DNA of 64,000 bases from Bufo bufo. Its lineage: Eukaryota > Chordata > Amphibia > Anura > Bufonidae. The position numbers were made by a program, and so were the translations under genes. A model generated the notes under the pieces. It was not told the origin of the DNA. It saw only the letters and a list, made by a program, of their open reading frames with translations, and did not search any database. The number at the start of each line of letters is the position of its first letter. The stretch's first letter is position 1. The stretch is taken from NCBI RefSeq assembly GCF_905171765.1, contig NC_053391.1, forward strand, positions 112,891,409 to 112,955,408. The letters run 5' to 3'. Below are positions 53,995 to 64,000 of this stretch, piece by piece.

Positions 53995-54027
53995 CACGTT
54001 TCGGAGCTGCTGGCTCCTTCTTCAGTG
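53995..54027 (-). ncRNA. Hammerhead ribozyme core-like motif
   Basis: Minus strand CACTGAAGA, stem II AGGAGC-CAGCA-GCTCC, then GAAACGTG. CUGAAGA and GAAA match the invariant hammerhead core boxes with a well-paired stem II. Stems I and III could not be drawn with confidence. Hammerheads of this kind are known from Penelope-like elements, where they process element RNA. Confidence 0.5.
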
Positions 54028-54384
54028 GTTTTATGTGAAATCCATCAATCTCTTTTATTTATACTCTACTTACCTCTTGACCTCTACTCACCATTTTATT
54101 TCTCTCTTAGATCTTGTTTTATCAAATCGGAATGCATAAAAAATCTAATATCTGGATTATATAACATCACTGATTCATTTCAGGACATGATTAAACATAT
54201 TTTTATATTTTTGTATTTCTGTATTTTTTATAATTTTTTATTAGTACTTTACAATCACTTATATATTTAATAAAATAGTTATCATATTTATATCTTCTTC
54301 ATCATGGACTATTTAACAATGGGTAAAGTGTACAGTTAGTTGATTAATTACTCTATGAACTTTTGCTACAATGCTACCCACAAT

Positions 54385-55146
54385 TAGTGATGAGCGGCAG
54401 GGACAATATTAAAATTTGCGATATATTTCACAAATATTTGGGCGAATATTCGTCATATATTCGCGCGTGCAATACAGGCGTGGGTCACTGTTGCTAAATT
54501 TTTCAAGCTGCTAGAAGTTTCCTGAGACTGGAGAAAATGGTTGACATGGCAGAACATTACAATAGCTTTATATGCAGATAGAGTGCTCCAATATATTTGT
54601 GATTGCGCAAATCGGCAATTAATGAATTGCATATTTTTGCGCAATACGTGCAACTTCACATTAAGTATTGTTGTGAACTTGTGACATCACAGCACTATGT
54701 CTGTAGCATGTACAGTATGTATGGACAGCAGAACCTATCAGCTACACTATATCACTATCTAACCTACACTGACTATTTTCCACTATCTACATTATATATA
54801 TAAGCTAAAAAACGAACTATCTAATGTGATGACACGGCAAAGCACAGAGCACAGCAATAACACTGCTGTCTCTCTCAGAACTGCAAAAAACTGCAGAAAA
54901 TGACTGCTGGGGAGGTTCTTATATAGTAAGGGGTAGGCAACTTTCCTAGGGATGTTGCTAAGCTCAGACAAATACATTGCAGCCTTTTCATTGGCCCACA
55001 ATGAAGAAGGGAGGTTACTGATGAAAAAAAATCTAGAATATTTGAGAATACAAATATATAGCACTATATTCTAAATATTTGTGAAATCTCGAAGTGGCGA
55101 TATTCGAGATTAAAATTTGCGATTCGAATATTCACACCCAACGCTA
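54385..55146. mobile_element. hAT-like MITE (TAGTGATGAGCG ... CAACGCTA)
   Basis: 762 bp, AT-rich, with ends TAGTGATGAGCGG and the complement of TAGCGTTGGGTG. Interior motifs such as GCGAATATTCG and TTTGCGAT are palindromic. It interrupts the right arm of the large inverted repeat. No clear target duplication. Confidence 0.6.
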
Positions 55147-56931
55147 CAGTTTTTTTTTTTTTTTTTTTTACATTTTTCTTTTCTTTATATTGTTTTATGT
55201 ACTTGATATATTGGGTGTATTAAAAGCGAATTCTTAACGCAGTCCCAGGTGATTGAGTGTCAGTGTCTGTTAATAGCTTTAATACAGATAATCATTACTA
55301 AAAGGCTGTAGGTTAGGCCTATAAGAGTGCACCTATAACCGCAAATTAAGAAGGGCGAGCCACTACATTTTCTTCTTTAACCCTTTCATGAACAAGGGTC
55401 ATTGATGCCACAGTGTCCAGGTCAAAATGTACAAATCTGACATGCCTCATTTTATGTGGTAATAACTTTGGAACGCTTTTACTTATCCAAGCCATTCTGG
55501 GACTGTTTTCTCGTGACACATTGTACTTCATGACAGTGGTAAATTTGAGTCAATATATTTCACCTTTATTTATTAAAAAATCCCAAATTTACCAAAATAT
55601 TTTAAAAAATCTCAATTTTCTAAATGTCTATTGTTCTGCATTTAAAACATAAAGTGATACATCACAAAATATTTATTACTTAACATTTACCATATATCTA
55701 CTTCATGTTGGCATCATTTTGTAAATGTAATTTTATTTTTTTAGAATGTTAGAAGGCTTAAAAGTTTAGAAGCAATTCTTAAAATTTTTAAGAAAATTTC
55801 CAAAACCCACTTTTTAAGTACCAGTTCAGGTCTGAAGTCACTTTGTGAGGCTTACATAGTGGAAACCCCCCCATAAATGACCTCATTGTAGAAACTACAA
55901 CCCTCAAGTTACTCAAAACTGATTTTACAAACTTTGTTAACCGTTTAGGTGTCCTACAAGAATTAAAGGAAAATGGAGATGAAATTTCAAAATTTCACTT
56001 TTTTGGCAGATTTTCCATTTTAATTAAAAAAAATCTTTAACACATTAAGGGTTAACAGCCAAACAAAACTCAATATTTATTACCCTGATTCTGAAGTTTA
56101 CAGAAACGCCCCACATGTGGTCGTGAACTGATGTAAGGGCACACGGCAGGGCGCAGAAGTAAAGGAGCGCCATATGGTTTTTGGAAGGCAGATTTTGCTG
56201 GACTGGTTTTTAGATGCTATGTCCCATTTTAAGCCCCCCTGATGCACCCCTACAGTAGAAACTCCCCAAAAATTACCCCATTTTGGAAACTATGGGATAG
56301 GTGCCAGTTTTATTGGTACTATTTTGGGTACATATGATTTTTAATTGCTCTATATTATGTTTTTTGTGAGGCAAGGTAACCAAAAAATTGCTGTTTTGGC
56401 ACAATTTTTTTTATTTTTCACAAGATTCATCTGATAGGATAGATCATGCGCTATTTTTGTAGAGCAGGTAGTTACGGGATGCAATGATATCAAATATGTA
56501 TACTTAGTTTGTTTCAGTTTTACATAATAAAGCATTTTTGGAAAAATAAATTATGTTTTTGTCTGTCCATTTTCTGAACGCCATATTTTTATTTTTTTTT
56601 CTGCCGATCGTCTTGTGCAAGGGCTTGTTTTTTGCAGAAAGAGTTGAGGTTTTTATTGGTACCATTTTTGGGTACATAGGATTTTTCGATCATTCATTAT
56701 TACACTTTATGTAGCAAGGTGACCAAAAAATTGGTTGTTTTGGAACAGTTTTTATTTATTTATTTTTACAGCGTTCATCTGAGGGGTTAGGTCATGTGAG
56801 CGTTTTATAGAGGAGATCATTACGGACGTGGCAATAGCTAATATGTATACTTTTCTTATTTATTTGAGTTTTACACAATAGTAGCCTTTTTGAAACCCAA
56901 AAAAATGATGTTTTAGTGTCTCCATAGTCAT

Positions 56932-57060
56932 TAGTGATGGACGAACACTGCCGGGACAGTTCGCGAACGCGATCGCGTGAACGCAATCAAATGTTCGCGA
57001 ACCGCAAGTTTGCGGCAGGTCCCATTCATTTTAATGGCAGGCGAACCTGAAAAACCTTCA
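56932..57060. repeat. hAT-type terminal fragment (TAGTGATGGACGAACA)
   Basis: Starts TAGTGATGGACGAACACTG followed by GTTCGCGAACGCGATCGCGTGAACGC, a dense palindromic end. The partner end was not located. Confidence 0.45.
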
Positions 57061-57507
57061 GCTCATATTTGCAGCCAAGAAATAATTACTAGAAGTGCAC
57101 AAATAGTCCCACAACATGGACAGTGACATACCAGATGTATTATTCAAATTTGCGATCTCCATTTATAATTTTTTTCAATGCGAAGTATCGGCAATATATT
57201 TTTCGCGTACGTAGTATACAGTACCCAAATGCACTATAAATAAAGTATATTGGTATATAACACCCCGCTTCAATCTTTTTTTTTGTGGGACGACTGGTAT
57301 ATCACACCAGTAGAAATTATTTGTTCCAATAACGCTTGTCCCTCTATATACCTGCAGTATCGCAGCAGAACCGCACACAACTGCCGCACAATACAAATGC
57401 ACTATAATATACTTTCTAACATAGAAAGTATATTATAACATTGTACAAGGAAGGCAATCCATTAGAATATACATAAAGATAAAACGTAACCTTTAATAAT
57501 TTTACTA

Positions 57508-57815
57508 TGAGGGTCCATTCACACGTCCGTAAGTGTTTTTGCGGATCCGCAAAACATGGACACCGGCAATGTGCATTCCGCAATTTGTGGACCGCACATC
57601 GCCGGCACTATAATAGAAAATGCCTAATCTTGTCTGCAAATGGGAACAAGAATAGGACATGTTCTATTTTTTTGCGGAAATGGAAGCACAGATGCGGAAG
57701 TGTGGATCCGCAAATGCGGATAGCACATTCCGGCCCCATTGAACATGAATGGGTCTGCACCGTTCCGCAAAATTGCGGAACGGATGCGGACCCATTTTGC
57801 GGCCGTGTGAATGGA
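57508..57815. mobile_element. MITE with GGTCCATTCACACG ends
   Basis: GGGTCCATTCACACGTCCG at the left and CGGCCGTGTGAATGGA at the right, with internal GCGGATCCGCAAA and TTGCGGAACGGATGCGGACC. Same style as the MITEs at 18,061 and 39,130. Confidence 0.55.
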
Positions 57816-57894
57816 AAAGATATCCCTCAAAATGAAAATAAATTTAATTATTAAAGTTAAAGGGGTTCTGCACTTTGTTTTAACTGATGATCTA

Positions 57895-58190
57895 TCCTCA
57901 GGACCCCCGCCGATTAGCTTTTGAGAAGGCAGTGGCGCGGCCTTCTCACTGTTTACTGCTGGCCCAGTGATGTCATGACTAGTGTCAACTAGTGTTAGCT
58001 GGGCTAAGCTCCATTCAAGTGAACAGAGCTTAGCCCCGCCCACGCTAGTTGATACTAGTCGTGACGTCACTGGGCCAGCGGTAAACAGCAAGAAGGCCGC
58101 GGCGCTGCTGGAGCGCCGCTGCCTTCTCAAACAGCTGATCGGCGGGGGTCCTGGGTGTCGGACCCCCGCCGATCAGATGCTGATGACTAT
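57895..58190. repeat. ~300-bp imperfect palindrome
   Basis: Arms contain GACCCCCGCCGAT(T/C)AG, GAGAAGGC(A/C)GTGGCGC..., GCTGGCCCAGTGA(T/C)GTCA and their complements around about 58,015. Confidence 0.85.
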
Positions 58191-58854
58191 TTTTGGCACA
58201 GTTTTTTATATTTTTTTTAAGGTGTTCCCCTGAGGGGTAAGGTCGTGTGATATTTTTATCTAGCATGTTGTTACAGATGCGGCGATACCTAATATGTACA
58301 CTATTTTCATTTATTTCACTTTAACACAATAATAGCATATTTGAAAAAAAAAAAGATATTTTAGTTTCTCCATGTTATGAGAGCTATATTTTTTTTTATT
58401 TTTTGAGCGATTTTCTTATGTAGGGTCTCATTTTCTGCAGGATGAGGTGATGGTTTTATTGGTACCATTTTGTTTGACATACACCATGGCTCACTGTTGC
58501 ACTTTTTGTGATGTAAGGTGACAAAAATGGCTTTTTCTTACACAGTTTTTATTTTTTTATGGTGTTTATCAGATGGGGTGGATCATGTGATATATTTATA
58601 GATCCAGTCGTTATGGACGCGGTGATATCTAATATGTCTATTTTATTTGATTTTTTATAGGAAAAGGCAATTTATTTTATTTTTAATTTACATTTTTATT
58701 TATTTTTACTTTTAATATTAGAGCTGACAGAACAGGAACAGAGCCGCCACCATCACACACAGCAGGGGGACCGCATCGGGTGCAGGATGCATGGATGGGG
58801 GACCGCATCGGGGGCAGGATACATAGATGGGGGGGACACATGCCGGCAGGGAGT

Positions 58855-59020
58855 GTGACTGCCCGGCAAAGAGGCAGGGCTCACAGGGGGAGTTGGAGGC
58901 AGGGCGCACAGGGGGGGTTGGAGGCAGGGCGTACAGGGGAGGTTGGAGGCAGGGCGCACAGGGGAGGTTGGAGGCAGGGCGCACAGGGGAGGTTGGAGGC
59001 AGGGCGCACAGGGGGGGCAC
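58855..59020. repeat. ~28-bp minisatellite (GGAGGCAGGGCGCACAGGGG)
   Basis: About 6 units of GGTTGGAGGCAGGGCGCACAGGGGA. Confidence 0.92.
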
Positions 59021-60398
59021 AGAGCACACACTACCAGATTTCGGGCTCTCATCATCAGAGTGCAGATCAGAGCCTGGAACAGGCACTTTAACACTGCCGC
59101 GATCCGATTAGATCGATTGCCGGCAAGGGACCACTCTGATTGGTCCCTTGCCGGCATTACTGCACTGTATGCTGTCTGTGACAGCAGCAGTGCAAGGACA
59201 GAAGCTTTAATCCAAGCACTTTGCAGCACTTGGATTAAAGAGCTGCCTGACGTCTATACACGTGCTAGCTGCACGGGGCATGTGCAAATAGCAGGTATAT
59301 AGACGTATGGCAGTCGGGAAGGGGTTAATTATATACACCTTCAAAATTTTCAATTCCTGGCAGTGTGGTGCAGATTCTTCGAGCAGCAATGCAAGCTGTA
59401 GCCAAATATGATAGGGCGGCCAGAAGCCGAAAACCTAGTCAAATACTGGAACATGGACTAACTAGAGGGAACCAACTCCACAGGCAGATTACACTAGACT
59501 GAGCTCAGTGGGCAAAGAGAGACAAGCTTATCTCAGCTTTAGCTCTACTCTCCTTCTAGAAAGACATCTTAGGTAGTGTTGAGCGAACAGTTCGAGCATA
59601 GTTCGGGTCCGTACCGAATTTTGGGGTGTTCGTGACACGGACCCGAACCCGAACTTTTTCGTAAAAGTTCGGGTTCGGGTTCGTTGTTCGGCATGTATTT
59701 TGGCGCATTTTGAAAGGCTGCAAAGCAGCCAATCAACATGCATCATACTACTTGCCCTAAGATGCCATCGCAGCCATGCCTACTATTGGCAAGGCTGTGA
59801 TTGGCCAAGTGCAGCATGTGACTCAGCCTCTTATAAGCTTGTGCGCACGTCGGGACGTGCTCACTCCCGATGTGAATAGAACAGGGATAGACGCAGCTGA
59901 TGCTAGGGCGAGAATAGGCAGGGATAATTGAATAACTGGAAGCAAATTTCTCTCCTCCACCTGTGATTCATCTGAACAACTGCAGCTGAGCTGCTTTTTT
60001 GATAGGGATTGGCTATTTTTAGAGTGGCCAGAGTGATTTTTCCATCCACATGTACCTGGGCTGACCGCCGGCCGCCATTTTGCGACTTGTAGTGCTGCAG
60101 CAGAAGCTGCCACAGTGTGCATTCCAAAGCTCCAAACAAGTCAGACATCTACACCTGGGATTCAGACCAATAGCGATTTAGCAGCACAGTCCAAGGCTAT
60201 TTTTTTTAAAGGTTGTGCAGACCATTTTGTGGCACATGTTACTGGGCTGATAGGCGGCGGCCATCTTGGGACTAGTGCTGCAGCACAATCTCTCCCAACG
60301 TCCATTAATCACTTGTAATAGTGGTCTGTGCCATAGAAATCCTACATCAGGGACTTGGGTGTGCTTGTGTCACCCCTACTAATACCAGTCCACCTGTA

Positions 60399-61340
60399 AT
60401 CCATACAGTGAAAAGCCATAAAGTATTCCAGTGAGGGAATTTTTTTTTTATTTAAAAAAGGCCAAGTTAGTTTATCTGGCGTTCAATATACTAGATACAG
60501 TTAGGCCTGCGTTTCATACATCTGGAATTAGCAAACTAATGTGCTGGGGTTGGGAAAACATATATGTACCCATACTAGAATCTGTCAAAGAAAGCGGTAC
60601 TCACATATAACAGTCATTCCATCTCTAATCCATACAGTCAAAAGACTGAAAGTATTTCAGTGAGGGAATTTTTTTTATTTAAAAAAGGCCAAGTTAGTTT
60701 ATCTGGCGTTCAATATACTAGATACAGTTAGGCCTGCGTTTCATACATCTGGAATTAGCAAACTAATGTGCTGGGGTTGGGAAAACATATATGTACCCAT
60801 ACTAGAATCTGTCAAAGAAAGCGGTACTCACATATAACAGTCATTCCATCTGTAATCCATACAGTCAAAAGACTGAAAGTATTCCAGTGAGGGAATTTTT
60901 TTTTTATTTAAAAAAGGCCAAGTTAGTTTATCTGGCGTTCAATATACTAGATACAGTTAGGCCTGCGTTTCATACATCTGGAATTAGCAAACTAATGTGC
61001 TGGGGTTGGGAAAACATATATGTACCCATACTAGAATCTGTCAAAGAAAGCGGTACTCACATATAACAGTCATTCCATCTGTAATCCATACAGTCAAAAG
61101 ACTGAAAGTATTCCAGTGAGGGAATTTTTTTTATTTAAAAAAGGCCAAGTTAGTTTATCTGGCGTTCAATATACTAGATACAGTTAGGCCTGCGTTTCAT
61201 ACATCTGGAATTAGCAAACTAATGTGCTGGGGTTGGGAAAACATATATGTACCCATACTAGAATCTGTCAAAGAAAGCGGTACTCACATATAACAGTCAT
61301 TCCATCTGTAATCCATACAGTCAAAAGACTGAAAGTATTC
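60399..61340. repeat. ~228-bp tandem array upstream of the hAT transposase
   Basis: Four near-identical units plus a partial one (ATCCATACAGTCAAAAGACTG, then GCCAAGTTAGTTTATCTGGC, AGGCCTGCGTTTCATACATC, AAGCGGTACTCACATATAAC). The final partial unit ends about 65 bp before the transposase ATG. Confidence 0.95.
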
Positions 61341-61404
61341 CAGTGAGGGGATTTTGCTTATAAAAAATAATATATTTCATTGTGGTGCGAGTTGAATCGC
61401 AACA

Positions 61405-64000
61405 ATGAAGAAAAATACTATTAAGGGACGAGGACGCGGTCGTGGTGGTGTCCGTGGAGCCTCTGTTGCTGGTAGAGGACGTGGCCGTTCGGCCCCAGGC
61501 GCACACAGTAGGGAACGAACTCCCTCAACTAGCCGGCAGAATGTACCGCAATATCTCGTGGGGCCCAATGCCGCTCTTAGGATGGCAAGGCCTGAGCAGG
61601 TACAGGCATTAATCGATTGGGTGGCCGACAGTGCTTCCAGCACGTTCACCACATGGTCTTCCACCCAGTCTTCTGCGGAAAGCGCACAGGTGGCACCTGA
61701 AAACCAAGCCCATCAGTCTGTCACATCACCCCCAAGCATATCAGGGAAACGGTCTGAGCCACAAGTTATGCAGCAGTCTCTTCTTCTGTTTGAAGACTCT
61801 GCTTCCAGGGTTTCCCAGGGGCGTCCACCTAGCCCTTCCCCAGTGGAGGAAGACATACCATGCACTGACGCACAACCACTTATGTCTCCAGATGAAGAGG
61901 ACATGGGAATACCACCACAGCAGAGTCACCGACTCTCTGATGATGACGAAACACAGGTGCCCACTGCCGCGTCTTTTTGCAGTGTGCAGACTGAACAGGA
62001 GGAGGTCAGGGAGGGAGACTGGGTGGAAGACGATGCAGAGGACGATGAGGTCTTAGACCCCACATGGACTGAAGGTCGTGGCGATGACTTTCACAGTTCA
62101 GAGGAAGAGGTAGTGGTGAGACCGAGACAACAGCGAAGCCAAAGAGGGAGCAGGGGGCCAAAGCAGACGAGCCGCCGCCCCCAGAGTTCGCCTGCTACTG
62201 GACATCGCCAACAGGGACCCAGCCCCACAAAGGCAGCTTCAAAGAGTTCCCTGGCATGGCACTTCTTTAAACAATGTCCTACCGACAAGACCCGAGTGAC
62301 TTGCACGCTCTGCCATCAGAGCCTGAGGCGAGGCATTAACGTTCTGAACCTCAGCACAACCTGCATGACCAGGCATCTACATGCAAAGCATGAACTGCAG
62401 TGGGGTACACACCTTAAAAACCAGGCACTCGCTGAGGCTCCCCCTGCTCCCTCTACCGCTGCTGCCTCGGCTTCCGCCTCGAGAGGAATGTTGCCACCTG
62501 CCGAGCAGCAAACAGAGGATGTGCCACCGACACCACCACCACCGCCACCGTCAACTAGCGTCTCCACTATATCACACAGCAGCGTTCAGCTCTCAATATC
62601 TCAAACCTTAGAGAGGAAGCGCAAATTCCCCCCGAGTCACCCTCGAGCCCTTGGCCTGAACGCCAGCATTTCTAAACTGCTGGCCTTTGAAATGCTGTCA
62701 TTCCGGCTGGTGGACACAGACAGCTTCAAACAGCTGATGGCCATGGCTGTCCCGCAGTATGTGGTTCCCAGCCGCCACTACTTCTCCAAGACAGCCGTGC
62801 CTTCCCTGCACATGCAAGTGTCCGATAAAATCAAGTGTGCACTGCGCAACGCCATTTGTGGCAAGGTCCACCTAACCACAGATACGTGGACCAGTAAGCA
62901 CGGCCAGGGACGCTATATCTCACTAACTGCACACTGGATGAATGTAGTGGCGGCTGGGCCCCCGGCGGACAGTTCCTTGGCGCACGTCCTTCCGCCCCCT
63001 AGGATCGCAGGGCATCATTCTCTGCCTCCTGTAGCCTCCTCCTCCTACTCGGCTTCCTCCTCCACTGCTTCCACCAGCTCATCCGGTCAGCCACACACCT
63101 TCACCACCAACTTCAGCACAGCCCGGGGTAAACGTCAGCAGGCCATTCTGAAACTCATATGTTTGGGGGACAGGCCCCACAGCGCAAAGGAGTTGTGGCG
63201 GGGTATTGAACAACAGACCGACGAGTGGTTTCTGCCGGTGGGCCTCAAGCCAGGCCTGGTGGTATGCGATAATGGGCGAAATCTCGTGGCAGCTCTGGGA
63301 CTAGCCGGTTTGACGCACATCCCTTGCCTGGCGCATGTGCTGAACTTGGTGGTGCAGAGGTTCATTCACCACTACCCCAACATGTCAGAGCTGCTACATA
63401 AAGTGCGGGCCGTCTGTGCGCGCTTCCGCCGTTCACATCCTGCCGCTGCTCGCCTGTCTGCGCTACAGCGGAACTTCGGCCTTCCCGCTCACCGCCTCAT
63501 ATGCGACGTGCCCACCCGGTGGAACTCCACCTTGCACATGCTGGAGAGACTGTGCGAGCAGCAGCAGGCCATAGTGGAGTTTCAGCTGCAGCACGCTCGC
63601 GTCAGTCGTACTGCCGAACAGCACCACTTCACCACCAATGATTGGGCCTCCATGCGAGACCTGTGTGCCCTGCTGCGCTGTTTCGAGTACTCCACCAACA
63701 TGGCCAGTGGCGATGACACTGTTATCAGCGTTACAATACCACTTCTATGTCTCCTTGAGAAAACACTTAGGGCAATGATGTTAGAGGAGGTGGCCCAGGT
63801 GGAGGAGGAGGAGGAGGATGAGGGCTCGTTTCTAACACTTTCGGGCCAGTCTGTTCGAAGTGGCTCAGAGGGAGGTTTGTTTAAGCAGCAGAGGACAGGT
63901 TCACAAGTCGCCAGCCAAGGCACTGTACTGGAGGACGAGGAGGATGAGGAGGAGGAGGTGGAGGGGGACGAGGATGACGCAAGTTCACAGCGGGGTGGCA
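61405..64000 (+). CDS. BED-finger hAT transposase, uninterrupted to the window edge (partial)
   Basis: I read the frame codon by codon: 865 codons from ATG 61,405 with no stop. Residues 7-24: RG-rich tail (KGRGRGRGG...GRGRGR). Then a Ser/Pro/acidic linker, and a BED zinc finger at about 293-330 (CTLC...RHLHAKH) that binds terminal DNA. SISKLLAFEMLSFRLVD follows near 430. The RNase H fold has the first Asp in LTTDTWTS (493), the second in VCDNGRN (622), the C-x2-H of CLAHVLNL (641-644) and TRWNST (Trp 706). A Ser/Pro-rich insertion lies between the two Asp blocks and an acidic run (EVEGDEDD) at the end. The final catalytic Glu and the dimerisation domain should lie past the window. Same family as the two broken hATs at 37.6-44.8 kb. 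It could be active or a co-opted ZBED-type gene; the adjoining 5' hAT end favours a transposon. Confidence 0.9.
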   Translation, partial: MKKNTIKGRGRGRGGVRGASVAGRGRGRSAPGAHSRERTPSTSRQNVPQYLVGPNAALRMARPEQVQALIDWVADSASSTFTTWSSTQSSAESAQVAPENQAHQSVTSPPSISGKRSEPQVMQQSLLLFEDSASRVSQGRPPSPSPVEEDIPCTDAQPLMSPDEEDMGIPPQQSHRLSDDDETQVPTAASFCSVQTEQEEVREGDWVEDDAEDDEVLDPTWTEGRGDDFHSSEEEVVVRPRQQRSQRGSRGPKQTSRRPQSSPATGHRQQGPSPTKAASKSSLAWHFFKQCPTDKTRVTCTLCHQSLRRGINVLNLSTTCMTRHLHAKHELQWGTHLKNQALAEAPPAPSTAAASASASRGMLPPAEQQTEDVPPTPPPPPPSTSVSTISHSSVQLSISQTLERKRKFPPSHPRALGLNASISKLLAFEMLSFRLVDTDSFKQLMAMAVPQYVVPSRHYFSKTAVPSLHMQVSDKIKCALRNAICGKVHLTTDTWTSKHGQGRYISLTAHWMNVVAAGPPADSSLAHVLPPPRIAGHHSLPPVASSSYSASSSTASTSSSGQPHTFTTNFSTARGKRQQAILKLICLGDRPHSAKELWRGIEQQTDEWFLPVGLKPGLVVCDNGRNLVAALGLAGLTHIPCLAHVLNLVVQRFIHHYPNMSELLHKVRAVCARFRRSHPAAARLSALQRNFGLPAHRLICDVPTRWNSTLHMLERLCEQQQAIVEFQLQHARVSRTAEQHHFTTNDWASMRDLCALLRCFEYSTNMASGDDTVISVTIPLLCLLEKTLRAMMLEEVAQVEEEEEDEGSFLTLSGQSVRSGSEGGLFKQQRTGSQVASQGTVLEDEEDEEEEVEGDEDDASSQRGG

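Larger units (their letters stand above)
52970..55280. repeat. Large inverted repeat, possible Penelope-like terminal structure
   Basis: 53,128-53,340 is inverted at 54,142-54,384 (shared ATCACTGATTCATTTCAGGAC and ATTACTCTATGAACTTTTGC). 52,975-53,100 is inverted at about 55,175-55,280 (shared TATATTGGGTGTATTAAA and CAGTCCCA(T/G)GTGATTGAGTG). The right arm is split by a MITE (54,385-55,146). The ~800-bp loop carries a hammerhead-like motif. No coding frame is recognisable. Confidence 0.7.
55377..59328. mobile_element. Composite piggyBac-like (TTAA) element
   Basis: TTAACCCTTTCATGAAC at 55,377 and the complement of TTAACCCCTTCCCGAC at 59,328. The ends agree only in their first ~9 bases, so these may be two related elements fused. 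The interior repeats a module (GGTACCATTTTGGGTACATA(G/T)G, then (C/A)AAGGTGACCAAAAAATTG) near 56,295, 56,650 and 58,455, and carries a hAT-type end (56,932), a MITE (57,508-57,815), a palindrome (57,895-58,190) and a minisatellite (58,855-59,020). No transposase. Confidence 0.5.
59574..64000 (+). mobile_element. hAT element with open transposase, 3' end outside the window
   Basis: The 5' end TAGTGTTGAGCGAACAG at 59,574 is preceded by ATCTTAGG (the predicted 8-bp duplication). A 1.8-kb 5' region contains a 4-5 copy tandem array (60,399-61,340), then the transposase from 61,405. 59,329-59,573 before it holds nothing recognised. 59,700-60,390 has no gene. Confidence 0.75.

Noticed and set aside
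58718..59302. Cysteine/proline-rich frames over the 28-bp repeat
   Set aside because: Minisatellite by-products present on both strands.

Overview
The window looks like a non-genic, repeat-dense stretch of a large vertebrate genome, most likely a frog or toad. The evidence is the mix of elements: CR1-like LINEs whose ORF1 is an SGNH esterase, Penelope-like GIY-YIG remnants, tyrosine-recombinase (Ngaro-type) retroelements, a chromodomain Ty3/gypsy element, Tc1-like elements, BED-finger hATs and TTAA-flanked piggyBac-like elements. Names rest on motifs read by eye, not on database searches. I see no convincing host protein-coding gene, no functional tRNA or rRNA gene and no CRISPR array.

Layout. 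1-6.3 kb: Penelope-like 3' end, Tc1 5' half, CR1 copy A (minus strand), two Tc1 derivatives. 6.4-9.3 kb: hAT-like element (8-bp TSD) carrying a C-rich minisatellite and a palindrome with a tRNA-like module on each side. 9.5-16.0 kb: Ngaro-like element 1 (minus strand), with a solo gypsy LTR inside one terminal repeat and a Charlie-like hAT (10,797-12,871) inside its body. 16.0-20.0 kb: a second tRNA-like palindrome, a second solo LTR, a Harbinger-like MITE and otherwise featureless DNA. 20.0-25.2 kb: Ngaro-like element 2, young, with identical terminal repeats, a broken recombinase and satellite arrays. 26.5-28.6 kb: a TTAA element split by a 462-bp piece of Ngaro-2 satellite between 429-bp direct repeats.

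30.4-44.8 kb is a nest. An older minus-strand hAT is broken by a very young chromovirus-type gypsy element (31,337-36,664; LTRs differ only by two indels) and by a younger plus-strand hAT (38,522-44,322; 8-bp TSD). Both hATs carry, 3' of the transposase, diverged antisense pieces of 18S ribosomal RNA; this is the most unusual observation. 45.2-52.9 kb: CR1 copy B with intact ORF1, broken ORF2, and a 4-kb TTAA element inserted near its 3' end. 53-59.3 kb: a large inverted repeat with a hammerhead-like motif and a second composite TTAA element. 59.6-64 kb: the 5' part of a hAT whose transposase frame is open for 865 codons to the window edge.

The elements are not an operon or pathway; they parasitise one another. 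The insertion order can be read from target-site duplications, most of which are still legible.
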